NCBI GenBank assembly: GCA_002633025.1
Contig: NMRB01000388.1
Span: forward strand, 177,944 to 241,943
Length of the DNA: 64,000 nt
Direction of reading: 5' to 3'
From: Notospermus geniculatus
Taxonomy: Eukaryota; Nemertea; Pilidiophora; Heteronemertea; Lineidae
Within the stretch, counting starts at the first letter, position 1. Every line of letters starts with the position of its first letter. Below are positions 23,706-35,950 of this stretch, one piece after another. Below the pieces are notes generated by a model. The model had not been told where the DNA came from. It worked only from the letters and a program-made list of their open reading frames with translations, and searched no databases. The position numbers and the translations under genes are program-made.

Positions 23706-24963
23706 CAGTATCATATATTAACGTCAGTTTGGGCTGAAATCTCCCATCGCTGCACGACCAAAATGACAGCATTGACTGATGACAGAAGTTCTCCCAGAGT
23801 GTACATATACGTACCTCTCTAAAAAGCTACTGCTTTAACCACTTCCCATTCACTCCAAATATTGAGCGACTACCCTCTAGAATTTATCAACCAACTGCGA
23901 TACATGAATTCAGTTGTAAAGTTCTATTGATGTCATTTTAATATGTCCCCACCAACGCCTCCTTCATAACCAATTGAGTCTAACACAAACCGTCATTTCA
24001 CGGGCCATCATAAAACAGTCGAAGCTCTTGTCAACACAACTTGAATTGATCATTTCGCTGGCCAATAATTAAGAGACAATCTTCTCTATACCATAACATA
24101 CTGCCACAGTTACATTATACATCAACATTATATAAGCATGTACTCCAAGTTTCTGAGTTCCTTTAAATCTTTGATGAGGTGTGGGCCCCATGGTAGGAAG
24201 GGATAGCCAACATGTCACTAAAATGAGCTATGAAATATTGATGACATGTAGGATGTCATACACTTGACAAAGTCACCCAGTAAAATTTTCAGCAAAATTG
24301 TTGAGCCAGATATGGCTATTACATTTAATAGAGTGTATGGACTGCATTTAAACTGAACTGTACCTAGGGAACAGTTTTGATTAAATTATGATTTTATTTG
24401 GTGAATTTATGGTCTGTAAGTCATGGATGAGTGGGCTAGTGGTCCACGCAGAAGCTGACAACACTGATTATACATTAGGATGATTGAGGGACTCCCAAGA
24501 GTCACATTTAGGTTGTCTTGTTAGTAGGCTTCAGAATTGTTCCCAGTTTAGCCTTTACCATCTGCAGACTGGCAAACTAGGGCTATGGGAATGTCAGCAG
24601 CCGGGTACTGCATGATGCTTGGTTTGTCCACTCATTTCACTCTATTCCGAACTAGATAAGTGTCACCTCCTTCATCTCTCAGGTTCAACCACATGAATTT
24701 CACAATAATTATTCTACTATGACCACAATTCAGATGGTCCCTACCCCCACAAACAATATTCCAACAAGGAAGCTTTGTCAATTACATGTGTATCTTATCA
24801 TTTGTCCAACACCACTGGAAGCAACAGACTAGTCATGTCACCAACGTTTCACAAAATGTGCTACAGCACTGTCATCAGCAGCTTTGTGGATCACATTTAC
24901 GTCAGCAAATTTATCACTATAATGGAAACATGAATTTATCCCCCCCCCCCACCACTAAAAGTT
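23706..24963. other. No gene recognised
   Basis: AT-rich sequence ending in a run of eleven C at 24940-24950, just before the start of duplication B. Confidence 0.45.
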
Positions 24964-25298
24964 GCTCTTGTCCTCAGGACACTCTCGCATGTCTTGTGCA
25001 CCTTCCACAGAAATGCACACATGATTTTAGTCAACTTTGGATGGAAAGGTTGGTTATAAGAGTCAGGTATAATACTGGAGGCCAAGTAACTCCTGATCAA
25101 AGAAAGCGGATTAAGCTGGTGCTTCATGGGATCAGTTTTCGATGCCAGCTTGATACTATCACATACATGTAGGACAGAGATACATACAATATTATATATC
25201 TATGTAAAGTTATAATAAAGACTATCATTTGGCTAGTATTGTCGCATCAGAATATCTTCGCAGGTATGGATTGTGCCAACACTTATTCTGATTGTTAA

Positions 25299-26778
25299 GG
25301 CCAGGGTTATTGGTTCGCTATGGAGCCGCTTGGAGCGCTAGCTGCGGCCATATGGACCCCTATTTTCACACCAGTTTTCCAAGGCCTTTGTATGACGTAA
25401 TCAAGCTTTACTTGACGTTTACGGCCTTATTTTGCGGTGTTTGAACATCATATTGCGTCTGGTGATAGTCTACCATTAGCTGTCGACCTGATTGGTTGGG
25501 CAGTACGAACAAACGTCAGGAAAGGTACAAATTTCGGCGATTTCTAAATCTATTTTTAGACATTTTCTTGGGGAGGTCAGACGGGGGTCTGGGCGGTAGA
25601 TAAAGTGGTGTTTAAAACCTTTGTAAACCTTACTAACAAATGTAAATATGTACATGGACAATGTTGTCAATAGCTATTGGGAGCTATTTTATGTATTGCG
25701 CACGATTAGACACGATTTTAAAGCAGTTACCGTTCAGGAGTTGAGAAGTCATTATCCTTGCGATTCCGTGACCTGATCATCGCGGAGGAACTATTTCATA
25801 GGCTAATATGCATGCGCGATGTAGTTCGTAATGTACCGGTACTTTATCCCGTACTTTTATAGGCCTACAATCGCAACGTTTTCGTCAGTCTTTGCTACAA
25901 AAAGTGTTTCTTCTTCTGATACATTATCTACATTGACGTTGGGTAGGTTGGGGCGCATCTTTTGCCGAAATTTGAACACAGGAAATTTCCAGCGCCGCCT
26001 GACATTATCCAAACAATACATACATGCATATCAGCGCCACGCAGAGTGCATAGTCGCCATGGCCGAGTGGCAATGCTGTCTGCCCACAAAACGGAAGGTC
26101 TCGGGTTCGATACCCGGAGCGTGTAAATTTTCTTTTCCTTGACTAATTATTTTTTTTGTTTCTTCTTCTACCTTTCTGGATTTTTTTCGTGTATTTTAAT
26201 GATCTTGCGTTTAATTTCGCATGGGAATGCATGTAAAACATGTATGTATTAGGCCTATCCAGTCATCATTACAGTCATCACTTCCTCCACATTCCTTTAT
26301 TCCTGCCGTCTCCCCAACCATGCTTATTCGACATAGCGAACCCGTCGCCACCCGGCTTGTTATATTCTTTGGTTTACGGGCACAAAGTTTCTGAGCCCAG
26401 GTACGGAGGACGGAATAAAAATAAAAAAAAACTTAGGTTAAGTTCACTTTTTTCATTTTCAGCTTTAGAATGACAAGTTAGACAAATCGGAGGAAATAAA
26501 AAACCAAATAAATTCTTTATAAATGCCTCTTTTCTGCTTCTTTCCGTCCTTGTTGCTGGGAAATAGTGTTGGTTTAATTTATTTTTAGCTGTCCTGACTG
26601 CTAATCCAAGGTCGGCGAGAATAAAAATGACTCCATTTATTCGTTTTTTTCTTAGAAGACCTCATTTGAACTTCGGAGGCAATAAAAGAAACCGATTTTC
26701 CCAATTTTATTTTTTTTTCGGAATGGCATTTTGCCACGTCGGCGGGCCCGTAAACCAAAGAATAAAAAAAGTGTGGCC
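25299..26778. mobile_element. 1480-bp insertion with TAA target duplication, PIF/Harbinger-like ends
   Basis: Comparison with copy 2 defines both ends exactly. Copy 2 has an uninterrupted GTTAAGGAAG at 29724-29733, whereas copy 1 has TAA (25296-25298), then the insert, then TAA (26779-26781). With a 3-bp duplication the insert begins GGCCAGGG and ends GTGTGGCC, so the terminal inverted repeat is at least GGCCA. TAA duplication and GGCC-type ends are typical of PIF/Harbinger elements, but the short terminal match is not decisive, and a 5-bp TAAGG duplication is also possible. No transposase frame is visible. A tRNA-like SINE head (26053-26124) and an internal perfect 19-bp inverted repeat (26363-26381 / 26746-26764) lie inside. 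Confidence 0.75.
26053..26124 (+). repeat. tRNA-derived SINE head inside the insertion
   Basis: A-box TGGCCGAGTGG (26060-26070) and B-box GGTTCGATACC (26104-26114) match Pol III consensus with tRNA spacing, and a T-arm (TCGGG/CCCGG) can form. The acceptor ends (GTCGCCA and AGCGTGT) do not pair and the anticodon stem has a mismatch, so this is a tRNA-derived SINE or tRNA pseudogene and not a working tRNA gene. Confidence 0.7.
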
Positions 26779-29395
26779 TAAGGAAGTAAGATTTTCCTGT
26801 TGAGAGGAAATGAGATGTATGATACCGGTATTCAAAAGTTTTTGTGAATGATGCACCAGGATATCAAAATACCTCCATAAGTTGCATAATACATGTAATG
26901 CATTTACTTAGAAGATTTGAAATAAGAGCAGAATTTGATGTTTGGTTGCAGTCTGGATTCGATCTTGGCATGTATCCACTCGGCATGTGACACAAGGGAA
27001 GTTTTCTATGATGATGGAGAAGGTGATGAAACTGAGTAGATCAACAAGGTCCACCTCAATTCTGCTGTGCATGATTTTGGGAGGTTTTCATCTTGGATAA
27101 TGCAGGTGACCACAGACCTGCCTCTGAGGGACAGTACCACCCATCTTCAAGCAAGTAACATTACACAAGTTGGCACGAGGCGATATTTTCTTCAAAATGA
27201 GAACATTTTTCCCAAACCAAACATCATGGCCATCCATATACCCATGTTCGAGAACAATGCATTGGTTCGTGAAATCAATGGCTGTGGCCAATAATCCATG
27301 TCTGCAGCTGGCAGTGATCCTAAAAACAGAGACGGGTCTATAGAAATTATGCCAACACCAAACATACACTCCTCAGGCAATTGTATTGGTCAACATGGAA
27401 ACTTTGTGACAGAACCTCTTCATGGTTCTTGATGCCCTCTTGAAATGGCTTTTGTTCAATATCATCTGTTTCAAAACAGTCTCGGTGGGAATCTACGCAA
27501 TCTAGTGCCCTTCTTTCATTTGCACTTTTTACATCATTGGGAAAAGATGATTTTGGTTTGTTGCTGATCAACGCAAAATTTCCAATTGGCCAATCAGGTC
27601 AATTGGCCTTGTATTGAATTGGCTGTTGGTATTTTTACGAAATTATCTGAATAGTCAGGGGAAAGCAACTTTGCTGAGTTGTGATGAGCTGGATCGGTGG
27701 GTTGAAATAGTTTGCAGTTGCAATGCATTTAAAACAAAGGGTTGTGCAAGCGACTGTGCCATATCACACCACTGGTTGATTAGAATATGAATTAAAATCT
27801 GAACACAATCGTCAAGTCCCACACATATTTGAGTTACTATTTGATATTTTTGCAAGTGAATCGAACTAGTCAAAAAGCAAAACAATTTCTGTTTGCACAC
27901 CTCAGACGGTATTTTTACCCATATACTTGCCATACTGCAGTACAATACCAAACAGAGGGAAAAACACTATTTGCACTTCGTCTCTTCATGAAAGGATGAT
28001 AAACTTAGGTTAAAAATATGCCTGAAGTTAAATTTATTAAAAAGAAATACAAATTGTAAATATTTTTATTATTTTTCTTTTTTGTGCTTCGCAATACAAA
28101 CTGAACTGTTGCTCTATGAACCATTGTTTGTTGCAGAAAGTTCGGCGAATTTTGTAATAATAGCAGATTCAATACACGATCTATTTCTGCATACATAAAA
28201 TGGGCCTACACATCCTCACTCAGTTTCCTATTGGTTGTGGGTTTCTGCCAATGATTTTGCTTTGTTATACATGATTTCAAAATTGAATGTCAAAGGCAAG
28301 CAGGGCTTGCGGCCAGTCACCATGAGGCACACCTTGGAGGTACAATACCAAAGTATAGTTCCTCCAAGGGCACACAGACTGATGACCTCCTAAAGCTAGG
28401 GTCTTCTTGATGTTGCAGAATCTCATACCAGTACACTTTTCAATTTTTGATAAATTCCCACTGGCAGTGGAAGAACCCCAAATCAACATCATATTCTTCA
28501 AGCAAGAATATTCAGTGCAGAAAAAACATACCCTCAAGTCTCACTGCCGTTCAGAACTCCTAATAAATGCTAAAACCTGTGTCCACTGGTCCACATGTCT
28601 CATGTTATACAAGAGTACAGGAAGGATGACCGTGTTGAAAATCTGCATCTATAAATGAATGAGTTCTGAAGTAGCTCAGCCTGTGTGGAAAGCGGTTAAG
28701 AAGATTAAACATGTACAGTTTGGCTTGCCTCTCAGAGGTGAGATCAATAGGCAAGGATGAGGAGAGGAGACCACCATCTACACCGTTACGATTGAATGGC
28801 CATTTTTTATATTGGACCGCATTAGCTTTTCCTGCACAGACTAATTAGTGGTTTGGATACCTTAACGGAGGAGTATATGATCAGTGGTGTGGTCAAATGA
28901 AGCGAAAGAGCCATGCACTCAAAAAGTAGTAGGAGTAATTATGTTAAATACAGAAGCTTTGGGGAAGGCCACATTGAAAAGCACATCCATTTCTCCAAAC
29001 AAATATGAGCATGTGCGATATTTCAACAAAGTTCTCCTGAAATGTACAGGAGGATCGACCATGTCATACATGTATCTAAGCTCTCATTGGTCATGTCAGT
29101 ACAAGCTGAAGGGTATCAAGATGCGCCGCCAATATGGGGAATGTTTATAAGGCAAACAACTTGTTGAACCCTGACACTTTTGACAATTCTTGGCAGTTCC
29201 CATTAGGAAATGGACAGGGCAGACTGACGATCACAAATAGAGTCGACAACTACAGCGAGGAGAGTCTAAACTAGAGGATACACATATCTACAACCGATCT
29301 AAAATAGCGAACAGTGAGCAGGAGTGTTGGAAATCCATTAGGAGTTGTTGAAGTGGGCACATATCTATAGATATGAACCTTTCTATTTAATACTG

Positions 29396-29396
29396 N
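29396..29396. other. Single undetermined base at a duplication junction
   Basis: One n separates the end of copy 1 (TTTAATACTG) from the start of copy 2 (GCTCTTGCC) of duplication B. The corresponding position at the end of copy 2 continues into single-copy sequence. Confidence 0.95.
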
Positions 29397-32343
29397 GCTC
29401 TTGCCCTCAGGACACACTCTCCGTGCACCTTCCACAGAAATGCACACATGATTTTAGTCAACTTTGGATGGAAAGGTTGGTTATAAGAGTCAGGTATAAT
29501 ACTGGAGGCCAAGTAACTCCTGATCATGCAGAAAGCGGATTAAGCTGGTGCTTCATGGGATCAGTTTTCGATGCCAGCTTGATACTACCACATACATGTA
29601 GGACAGAGATACATACAATATCATATATCTATGTAAAGTTATAATAAAGACTATCATTTGGCTAGTATTGTCACATCAGAATATTTTCGCAGGTATGGAT
29701 TGTGCCAACACTCATTCTGATTGTTAAGGAAGTAAGATTTTCCTGTTGAGAGGAAATGAGATGTATGATACCGGTATTCAAAAGTTTTTGTGAGTGATGC
29801 ACCAGAATATCAAAATATCTCCATAAGTTGCATAATACATGTAATGCATTTACTTAGAAGATTTGAAATAAGAGCAGAATTTGATGTTTGGTTGCAGTCT
29901 GGATTCGATCTTGGCATATCCACTCGGCATGTGACACAAGGGAAGTCTTCTATGATGATGGAGAAGGTGATGAAACTGAGTAGATCAACAAGGTCCACCT
30001 CAATTCTGCTGTGCATGATTTTGGGAGGTTTTCATCTTGGATAATGCAGGTGACCACAGATCTGCCTCTGAGCGACAGTACCACCCATCTTCAAGCAAGT
30101 AACATTACACAAGTTGGCATGAGGCAATATTTTCTTCAAAATGAGAACATTTTTCCCAAACCAAACATCATGGCCATCCATATACCCATGTTCGAGAACA
30201 ATGCATTGGTTCGTGAAATCAATGGCTGTGGCCAATAATCCATGTCTGCAGCTGGCAGTGATCCTAAAAACAGAGACGGGTCTATAGAAATTATGCCAAC
30301 ACCAAACATACACTCCTCAGGCAATTGTATTGGTCAACATGGAAACTTTGTGACAGAACCTCTTCATGGTTCTTGATGCCCTCTTGAAATGGCTTTTGTT
30401 CAATATCATCTGTTTCAAAATAGTCTCGGTGGGATTCTACGCAATCTAGTACCCTTCTTTCATTTGCACTTTTTACATCATCGGGAAAAGATGATTTTTT
30501 GTTTGTTGCTGATCAATCCAGAAATATTTCCAATTGGCCAATCAGGTCAATTGGCCTTGTATTGAATTGGCTGTTAGTATTTTTACGAAATTATCTGAAC
30601 AGTCAGGCAAAAACAACTTGGCTGAGTTGTGATGAGCTGGATTGGTGAGTTGAAAGAGTTTGCAGTGGCAATACATAAAACAAAGGATTGTGCAAGCGAC
30701 TGTGCCATTATCACATCAAATGGTTGATTAGAATATGAATTAAAATCTGAACACAATCGTCAAGTCTCCCACACATATTTGAGTTACTATTTGATACTTT
30801 TGCATGTGAATCGAAATAGTCAAAAGGCAAAACAACTTCTGTTTGCACACCTCAGACGTTATTTTTATACATACTTGCCATACTGCAGTACAATACTAAA
30901 CAGAGGGAAAAACAGTATTTGCACTTCGTCTCTTCATGAAAGGATGATAAACTTAGGTTAAAAATATGCCTGAAGTTAAATTTTTTAAAAAGAAATACAA
31001 ATTGTAAATATTTTTATTATTTTTCTTTTTTGTGCTTCGCAATACAAACTGAACTGTTGCTCTATGAACCATTGTTTGTTGCAGAAAGTTTGGCGAATTT
31101 TGTAATAATAGCAGATTCAATACACGATCTATTTCTGCATACATAAAACGGGCCTACACATCGTCACTCAAATTCCTATTGGTTGTGGGTTTCTGCCAAT
31201 TATTTTGCTTTGTTATACATGATTTCAAAATTGAATGTCAAAGGCAAGCATTGCGGCCAGTCACAATGAGGCACACCTTGGAGGTACAATACCAAAGTAG
31301 TTCCTCCAACATGTCCAAGGGCACACAGACTGATGACTTCCTAAAACCAATAGGGTCTTCTTGATGTTGCAGAATCTCATACCAGTACATTTTTCAACTT
31401 TTGATAAATTTCCACTGGCAGTGGAAGAACCCCATATCAACATCATATTCTTCAAGCAAGAATATTCAGTGCAGAAAAAACATACCCTCAAGTCTCACTG
31501 CCGTTCAGAGTTCTCCTAATAAATGCTAAAACCTGTGTCCACTGGTCCACATGTCTCATGTTATACAAGAATACAGGAAGGATGACCGTGTTGAAAATCT
31601 GCATCTATAAATGAATGAGTTCTGAAGTAGCTCAGCCTGTGTGGAAAGCGGTTAAGAAGATTAAACATGTACAGTTTGGCTTGCCTCTCAGAGGTGAGAT
31701 CAATAGGCAAGGATGAGGAGAGGAGACCAACATCTACACCGTTACGATCGAATGGCCATTTTTTATATTGGACCGCATTAGCTTTTCCTGCACAGACTAA
31801 TTAGTGGTTTGGATACCTTAACGGAGGAGTGTATGATCAGTGGTGTGGTCAAATGAAGCGAAAGAGCCATGCACTCAAAAAGTAGTAGGAGTAAATATGT
31901 TAAATATTGGGGAAGGCCACATTGAAAAGCACATCCATTTCTCCAAACAAATATGAGCATGTGCGATATTTCAACAAAGTTCTCCTGAAATGTACAGGAG
32001 GATCGACCATGTCATGCATGTATCTAAGCTCTCATTGGTCATGTCAGTACAAGCTGAAGGGTATCAAGATGCGCCGCCAATATGGGGAATGTTTATAAGG
32101 CAAACAACTTGTTGAACCCTGACACTTTTGACAATTCTTGGCAGTTCCCATTAGGAAATGGACAGGGCAGACTGACGATCACAAATAGAGTCGACAACTA
32201 CAGCGAGGAGAGTCTAAACTAGAGGATACACATATCTACAACCGATCTAAAATAGCGAACAGTGAACAGGAGTGTTGGAAATCCATTAGGAGTTGTTGAA
32301 GTGGGCACATATCTATAGATATGAACCTTTCTATTTAATACTG
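29397..32343. repeat. Tandem duplication B, copy 2
   Basis: Second copy of 24964-29395 without the 1480-bp insertion; the empty target site is at 29725-29727. The duplicated sequence has no recognised gene. Confidence 0.9.
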
Positions 32344-32879
32344 CGTTGACACTCCACGAATGAAGAATGCCTACTCATGATATCAGTTTCATCATGAGAT
32401 GGATCCTCGTGGAAAAATTGCCGATTGTGCATTAGCTTCAGTAAGAAAGCGTCCAAGGCTTTTACATTATTATGCACGTGAGTACTCGTTAGGATGATAC
32501 TCTGTAGATGTCACTGTGCAAAATGTACACCTCTCTATGGTAAAGTTAGGCTGAAACATCTTCCTTGCATCAGAAAGGACAGAAACATGATGATGTAAGG
32601 GTTCCAGTTATAGTTGATTATGACATCCACACAACATTTTTTCCTGTGCAAGGTTTACTTGACTTTCCAACTGAAGATTTACACATTAGGTGGGCATCAT
32701 AGTAGTAGGTTGTCCTTTTGCTGAAAATAGCTACACGTAGATGAACATTGTGAAACAGGCAGTCAGAAATAGACACTTTGACCACAAATAAGGGCAATGA
32801 CCATGCACTGGAAATATGAAATAAGCACGAGGTGGGAGGTTGACAATACATTCATCTCACACTACAGCTTGTGTAGCGG

Positions 32880-33080
32880 CTCATTATGACGTCACTTTTG
32901 ACCAGCGGTCCACCATGCTGGCGGTCAACGACAAAGTGGGCCACGTGCAGATCGCGTCATGGTTGAAGACGCAACACTCCACTTGCGCTAACGACAAACT
33001 GCACCACGTGGGTCGCCGACGTCATTTGACGTCAGTTTGACCGGCAAGATGGCGGATTTTTTCGTGATGACGTCATCTGC
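32880..33080. promoter_or_regulatory. CpG-rich CRE / E-box / YY1-like motif cluster
   Basis: Within 190 bp there are three perfect TGACGTCA sites (32887-32894, 33027-33034, 33068-33075), a fourth half-shared GACGTCA (33018-33024), two CACGTG E-boxes (32942-32947, 33005-33010) and CAAGATGGCGG (33045-33055), the YY1-type motif often seen at transcription starts. Two 21-bp direct repeats (32927-32947 and 32990-33010) each end in an E-box. The segment is clearly richer in CpG than its surroundings. A promoter or enhancer is inferred; no transcript is identified. The ATG in the YY1-like motif opens only 14 codons. Confidence 0.5.
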
Positions 33081-33094
33081 ACAAGCTCTATAGA

Positions 33095-33290
33095 AGGCTT
33101 ATTGGTGTGCAGTGGAAACATCTAGTGCCTGTCATCTCCGAGACCTCTGTTTGTTTCCTGGTCAGATCAGGTACTCCTGGTGATAGAGAGGAAACCATAG
33201 GTTTCCACCAGGGCTCCACTTTCCTCCTCCATGGATTACTGAAAATAGCTAGATATTGTCTAAAGAGCCAATAATGAGGCACAAAGTAGT
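33095..33290 (+). repeat. SINE, nearly full body
   Basis: A-box-like TGGTGTGCAGTGG (33103-33115) followed by AAACATCTAGTGCCTGTCATC matches the family head at 39181 and, more weakly, 62531. The B-box is eroded. The 3' body (GTTTCCACCAGGGCTCC ... ATATTGTCTAAAGAGCC, AATAATGAGG) matches 13761-13840. It starts only 20 bp after the last TGACGTCA of the neighbouring cluster. Confidence 0.6.
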
Positions 33291-34582
33291 TGGCCTTAAA
33301 TGACTCAATATTTCAAGCCTGACTTTGGTGACAAGACTGCCAGGAACCATCCCCATCCACCTTGAAAATACTGCCAACTTTCAAGAGGAAATCATGCAAG
33401 GTGCTTCATTTAAAACTCTTCGCAAGGAATCGATGAGCAGATCAATGAGGCAATTAGCATAAAGTAGTCTCCGTTCTTGATCAGGTATGTAATTAACTCA
33501 GTAATGAGCGAACAGGATGTCCCGATAGACCAGTCAAAAGATGTGCTGGTCACTCAAGCACTAGACTCAAAGAATAATGGTCAAAAGGAAGGTCAAATTC
33601 TGACCATGACTTTGCTTAGGTGCCTCTGACATGTCTGAATCAGCCACTTATGTGAGGTTTCAGGTTGTCCATCATGTCCATGGCAGGCAGGCAGGAACCC
33701 CTGTCCAATCCCTCTCACTATACTTGGCCGGTATGATTCTTTCCAAGTTGGATTTTTGACGACGGTTTGGTGTTCCCTGATCCAAAGACACCACGGGCAA
33801 CTTCACTGTTCCCATCTTGGACGTCCAGATCGACCATATTTAGCCATGGTATTCTTTAGGGTCAAGGCTTTCTATGGTGGGCGGTGGTGAGAAAAGTCCT
33901 TGTTTTTATGGAGGAAAGCTTCAGTTGCAACATGTTTGAAGATGGAATGAATCAAAGAGATCAATTCAACACTGGTGAGGAATCTGTACAACACAGCCAG
34001 TCTAAAACATAAGTGTCGCGTTACTCATTGGACACCCCATTGAAAGATGAAAATCAAACCCAAGTACTCAAAACTGCCAGTGCTGTAATATGGATCCACA
34101 GCAAAAGAAGGTTGCAGCAAAAACTTGCAAGCGAAATTGAACTTGTTGAAATTGGAGAGATTATCCATAGAGGAGCAGAATCGGGTTGGCGAAGCATGCA
34201 GAAAGAGTGGAGATGCTGAAATCAGCAGCAATGGAGTATTTGGGATAAGCAACGCTTTGTCAATCACCAAGACTCTTGGCTTCACACTGTATGGAAATCT
34301 AGCTTTGTGAATTTCCTATTATATTGGGGATACTTCGACTTTGAAAGACTCTGCAACTTCAGGATCACACAAAATGTGATCTCTTGGGGAGAGTCACTGG
34401 AAAAGCTGTGTATTTTGGTCAGTTTGAAGCACATTTTTCATTAGTTAATAACCAAAGATGGAATCTACCTTAGCTATTAACTGAGACCATACAAGTCATG
34501 ACATTAGCCATCTAGACATACCTAATATTGCTAACGAGGTAATTACCAGTCTACGGTATAGATGAGATTAAAATGTACTTAC
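33291..34582. other. No confident gene; one small protein-like frame
   Basis: A 50-codon plus frame at 33860-34012 contains MEESFSCNMFEDGMNQRDQF and a donor-like ACTG|GTGAGG near 33974, but no acceptor or homology is evident. Overlapping frames on both strands at 34013-34310 are not convincing. Confidence 0.3.
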
Positions 34583-34692
34583 CATCACACAGATTCCTCC
34601 TGACCAAGGCCAATATCAAGAAGGGTGTGACAATCAGCAGTGAAGACTTCATACTTTGGCAGACAAACAGCTAGAGATGTGTTATATCTTAC
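34583..34692 (-). CDS. Candidate first coding exon with signal peptide, unknown secreted or membrane protein
   Basis: On the minus strand an acceptor (CATTTATTTTAG, ending at plus 34693) precedes 40 bases of putative 5' untranslated sequence. An ATG at 34650-34652 then opens 23 codons plus one base before a strong donor GATG|GTAAGTAC (34575-34582). The peptide begins MKSSLLIVTPFLILALV then RRNLCD: a short polar N-region, a hydrophobic core and a basic/polar end, as in a secretory signal peptide. The following intron would be phase 1, the commonest phase after signal-peptide exons. Downstream exons should lie at lower coordinates but I could not identify them. Confidence 0.45.
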
Positions 34693-35578
34693 CTAAAATA
34701 AATGCAGGATGGAAAACGGTGAAAACATGAACAACAAACAAAAGTTCACATCTAACCAAACCTTCTCCTGGAAGATAAAACAAGCTGATCCATGAGTGGA
34801 ACCTGTATTTCTCGGTATTTCCGTGTTGCAGTCCGGTGAGAGAGGGTTAATCTAGAAATGGACAAATCCGACAGACGATCTTCTGGGAACGATGAAGTTT
34901 TCCAATGAAAAAAGATTTTAGGTCCACAGTTGTTGGTATTGACGGATGTATCACAATTTCCTCTATATCACACAACACATGCATGTAGACTTTCCAAGTT
35001 CACGATATATCAGCCACAGCAGTGAGCAACATGATTGAATGAATGGAATTATCCACGAGGTGATGCTGTCTTCAGAAACGCAACTCGACACAAAGTCACA
35101 AATCCATGAATAACACACTGGAAATGGTATTCGAGGAACAAATGAAACAATGAGTTTATCAAATTGTAAAGCACATAGGAGTTGTCTTTGCTCAACTGGA
35201 GAACGTGTGTATAATACATGGAGCAGAAATTGTATGAATATTAATCACTCGAACGCTCAGCCAATAGCATCCAGTCGTAATGGGCATCTCTGGACGTCTC
35301 AGTCTCGTAGCGTAGGCAATGCATCCTGCAGTGTGTATTGAACGAACGTGGTATAATACCTCTACCGCAATTACTAATGAAATAAATAATTCTAGTGTCC
35401 TGGTTTTCCGATCGGCAGAAACAGCAACTCGGACCAAACGTGGACTTGGAAACCTCGTTATGAACACCAATTTTTCACATTTTTTTTATTCGTATTGTTT
35501 GACGTTATTTTTCCCCTGAGGACATGATGACTGCATTGAACACTGTGTAACTTGAACCAGACCCTAACTTTTCAACAA
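34693..35578. other. Possible divergent intergenic region
   Basis: Lies between two oppositely oriented candidate first exons (34583-34692 minus and 35579-35632 plus), about 930 bp between start codons. No TATA box or other promoter element can be singled out. A 92-codon minus frame at 35192-35470 shows nothing recognisable. Confidence 0.3.
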
Positions 35579-35632
35579 ATGAATGGAAAGGATTACAGAG
35601 GAACGGACAACGACTTTTCAATGGATCTCAAG
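35579..35632 (+). CDS. Candidate start-codon exon, unknown gene
   Basis: An ATG opens 18 codons (MNGKDYRGTDNDFSMDLK) that run directly into a strong donor AAG|GTAAGTGC at 35633, phase 0. The peptide is hydrophilic, with no signal sequence, as would suit the cytosolic N-terminus of an intracellular or polytopic membrane protein. No second exon was identified. A tract TTTCTTTTCTTCCAG near 37276 is a good acceptor by sequence but opens no sensible frame in this phase. Short length makes a chance hit possible. Confidence 0.35.
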
Positions 35633-35950
35633 GTAAGTGCTGGTTTTATTCTCAGTTATCATTATCAGCTCTCCAGCAACCATTACACCAAGTTCGTGTG
35701 TAGAGAAGTGATGCAGTAAATCTATACGAGTATATTAGCTGTTTTGTCAATATCACCTATGAATGAAACCTGTCATTTATAATTTAGTTATTGAACACTT
35801 CATATTTTGTTGATGGAGGGTTGGGGTCATTGTGAAGCCAAGTTGTCATGCAGGCAGTAATGTCTCTCTCTTGATAGGAAAGCTCGTGAATTGCGGGTAT
35901 CACTTTTTCTTCTCCATTTCTTTGGTAGCTAGCTGTAGCATGTTGTAAGC

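Larger units (their letters stand above)
24964..29395. repeat. Tandem duplication B, copy 1 (with insertion)
   Basis: About 2.95 kb that is repeated at 29397-32343 with a few percent substitution and small indels, interrupted by a 1480-bp insertion at 25299-26778. A 93-codon minus frame at 27088-27369 is preserved in both copies. The differences I can see within it (S/L, R/H, P/A, V/I) all change the amino acid, so it shows no sign of coding constraint. The copies meet at a single n (29396). Confidence 0.9.

Noticed and set aside
26053-26124. Functional tRNA gene
   Set aside because: A- and B-boxes are good, but the acceptor stem does not pair and the anticodon arm is imperfect.
25831-26142. 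103-codon plus frame inside the insertion
   Set aside because: It runs through the tRNA-like SINE head and has no protein features apart from that.
27088-27369. 93-codon minus frame conserved in both copies of duplication B (second copy 30032-30313)
   Set aside because: The visible differences between copies in this frame change amino acids, and there is no recognisable domain. Conservation is explained by the recent duplication or allelism.
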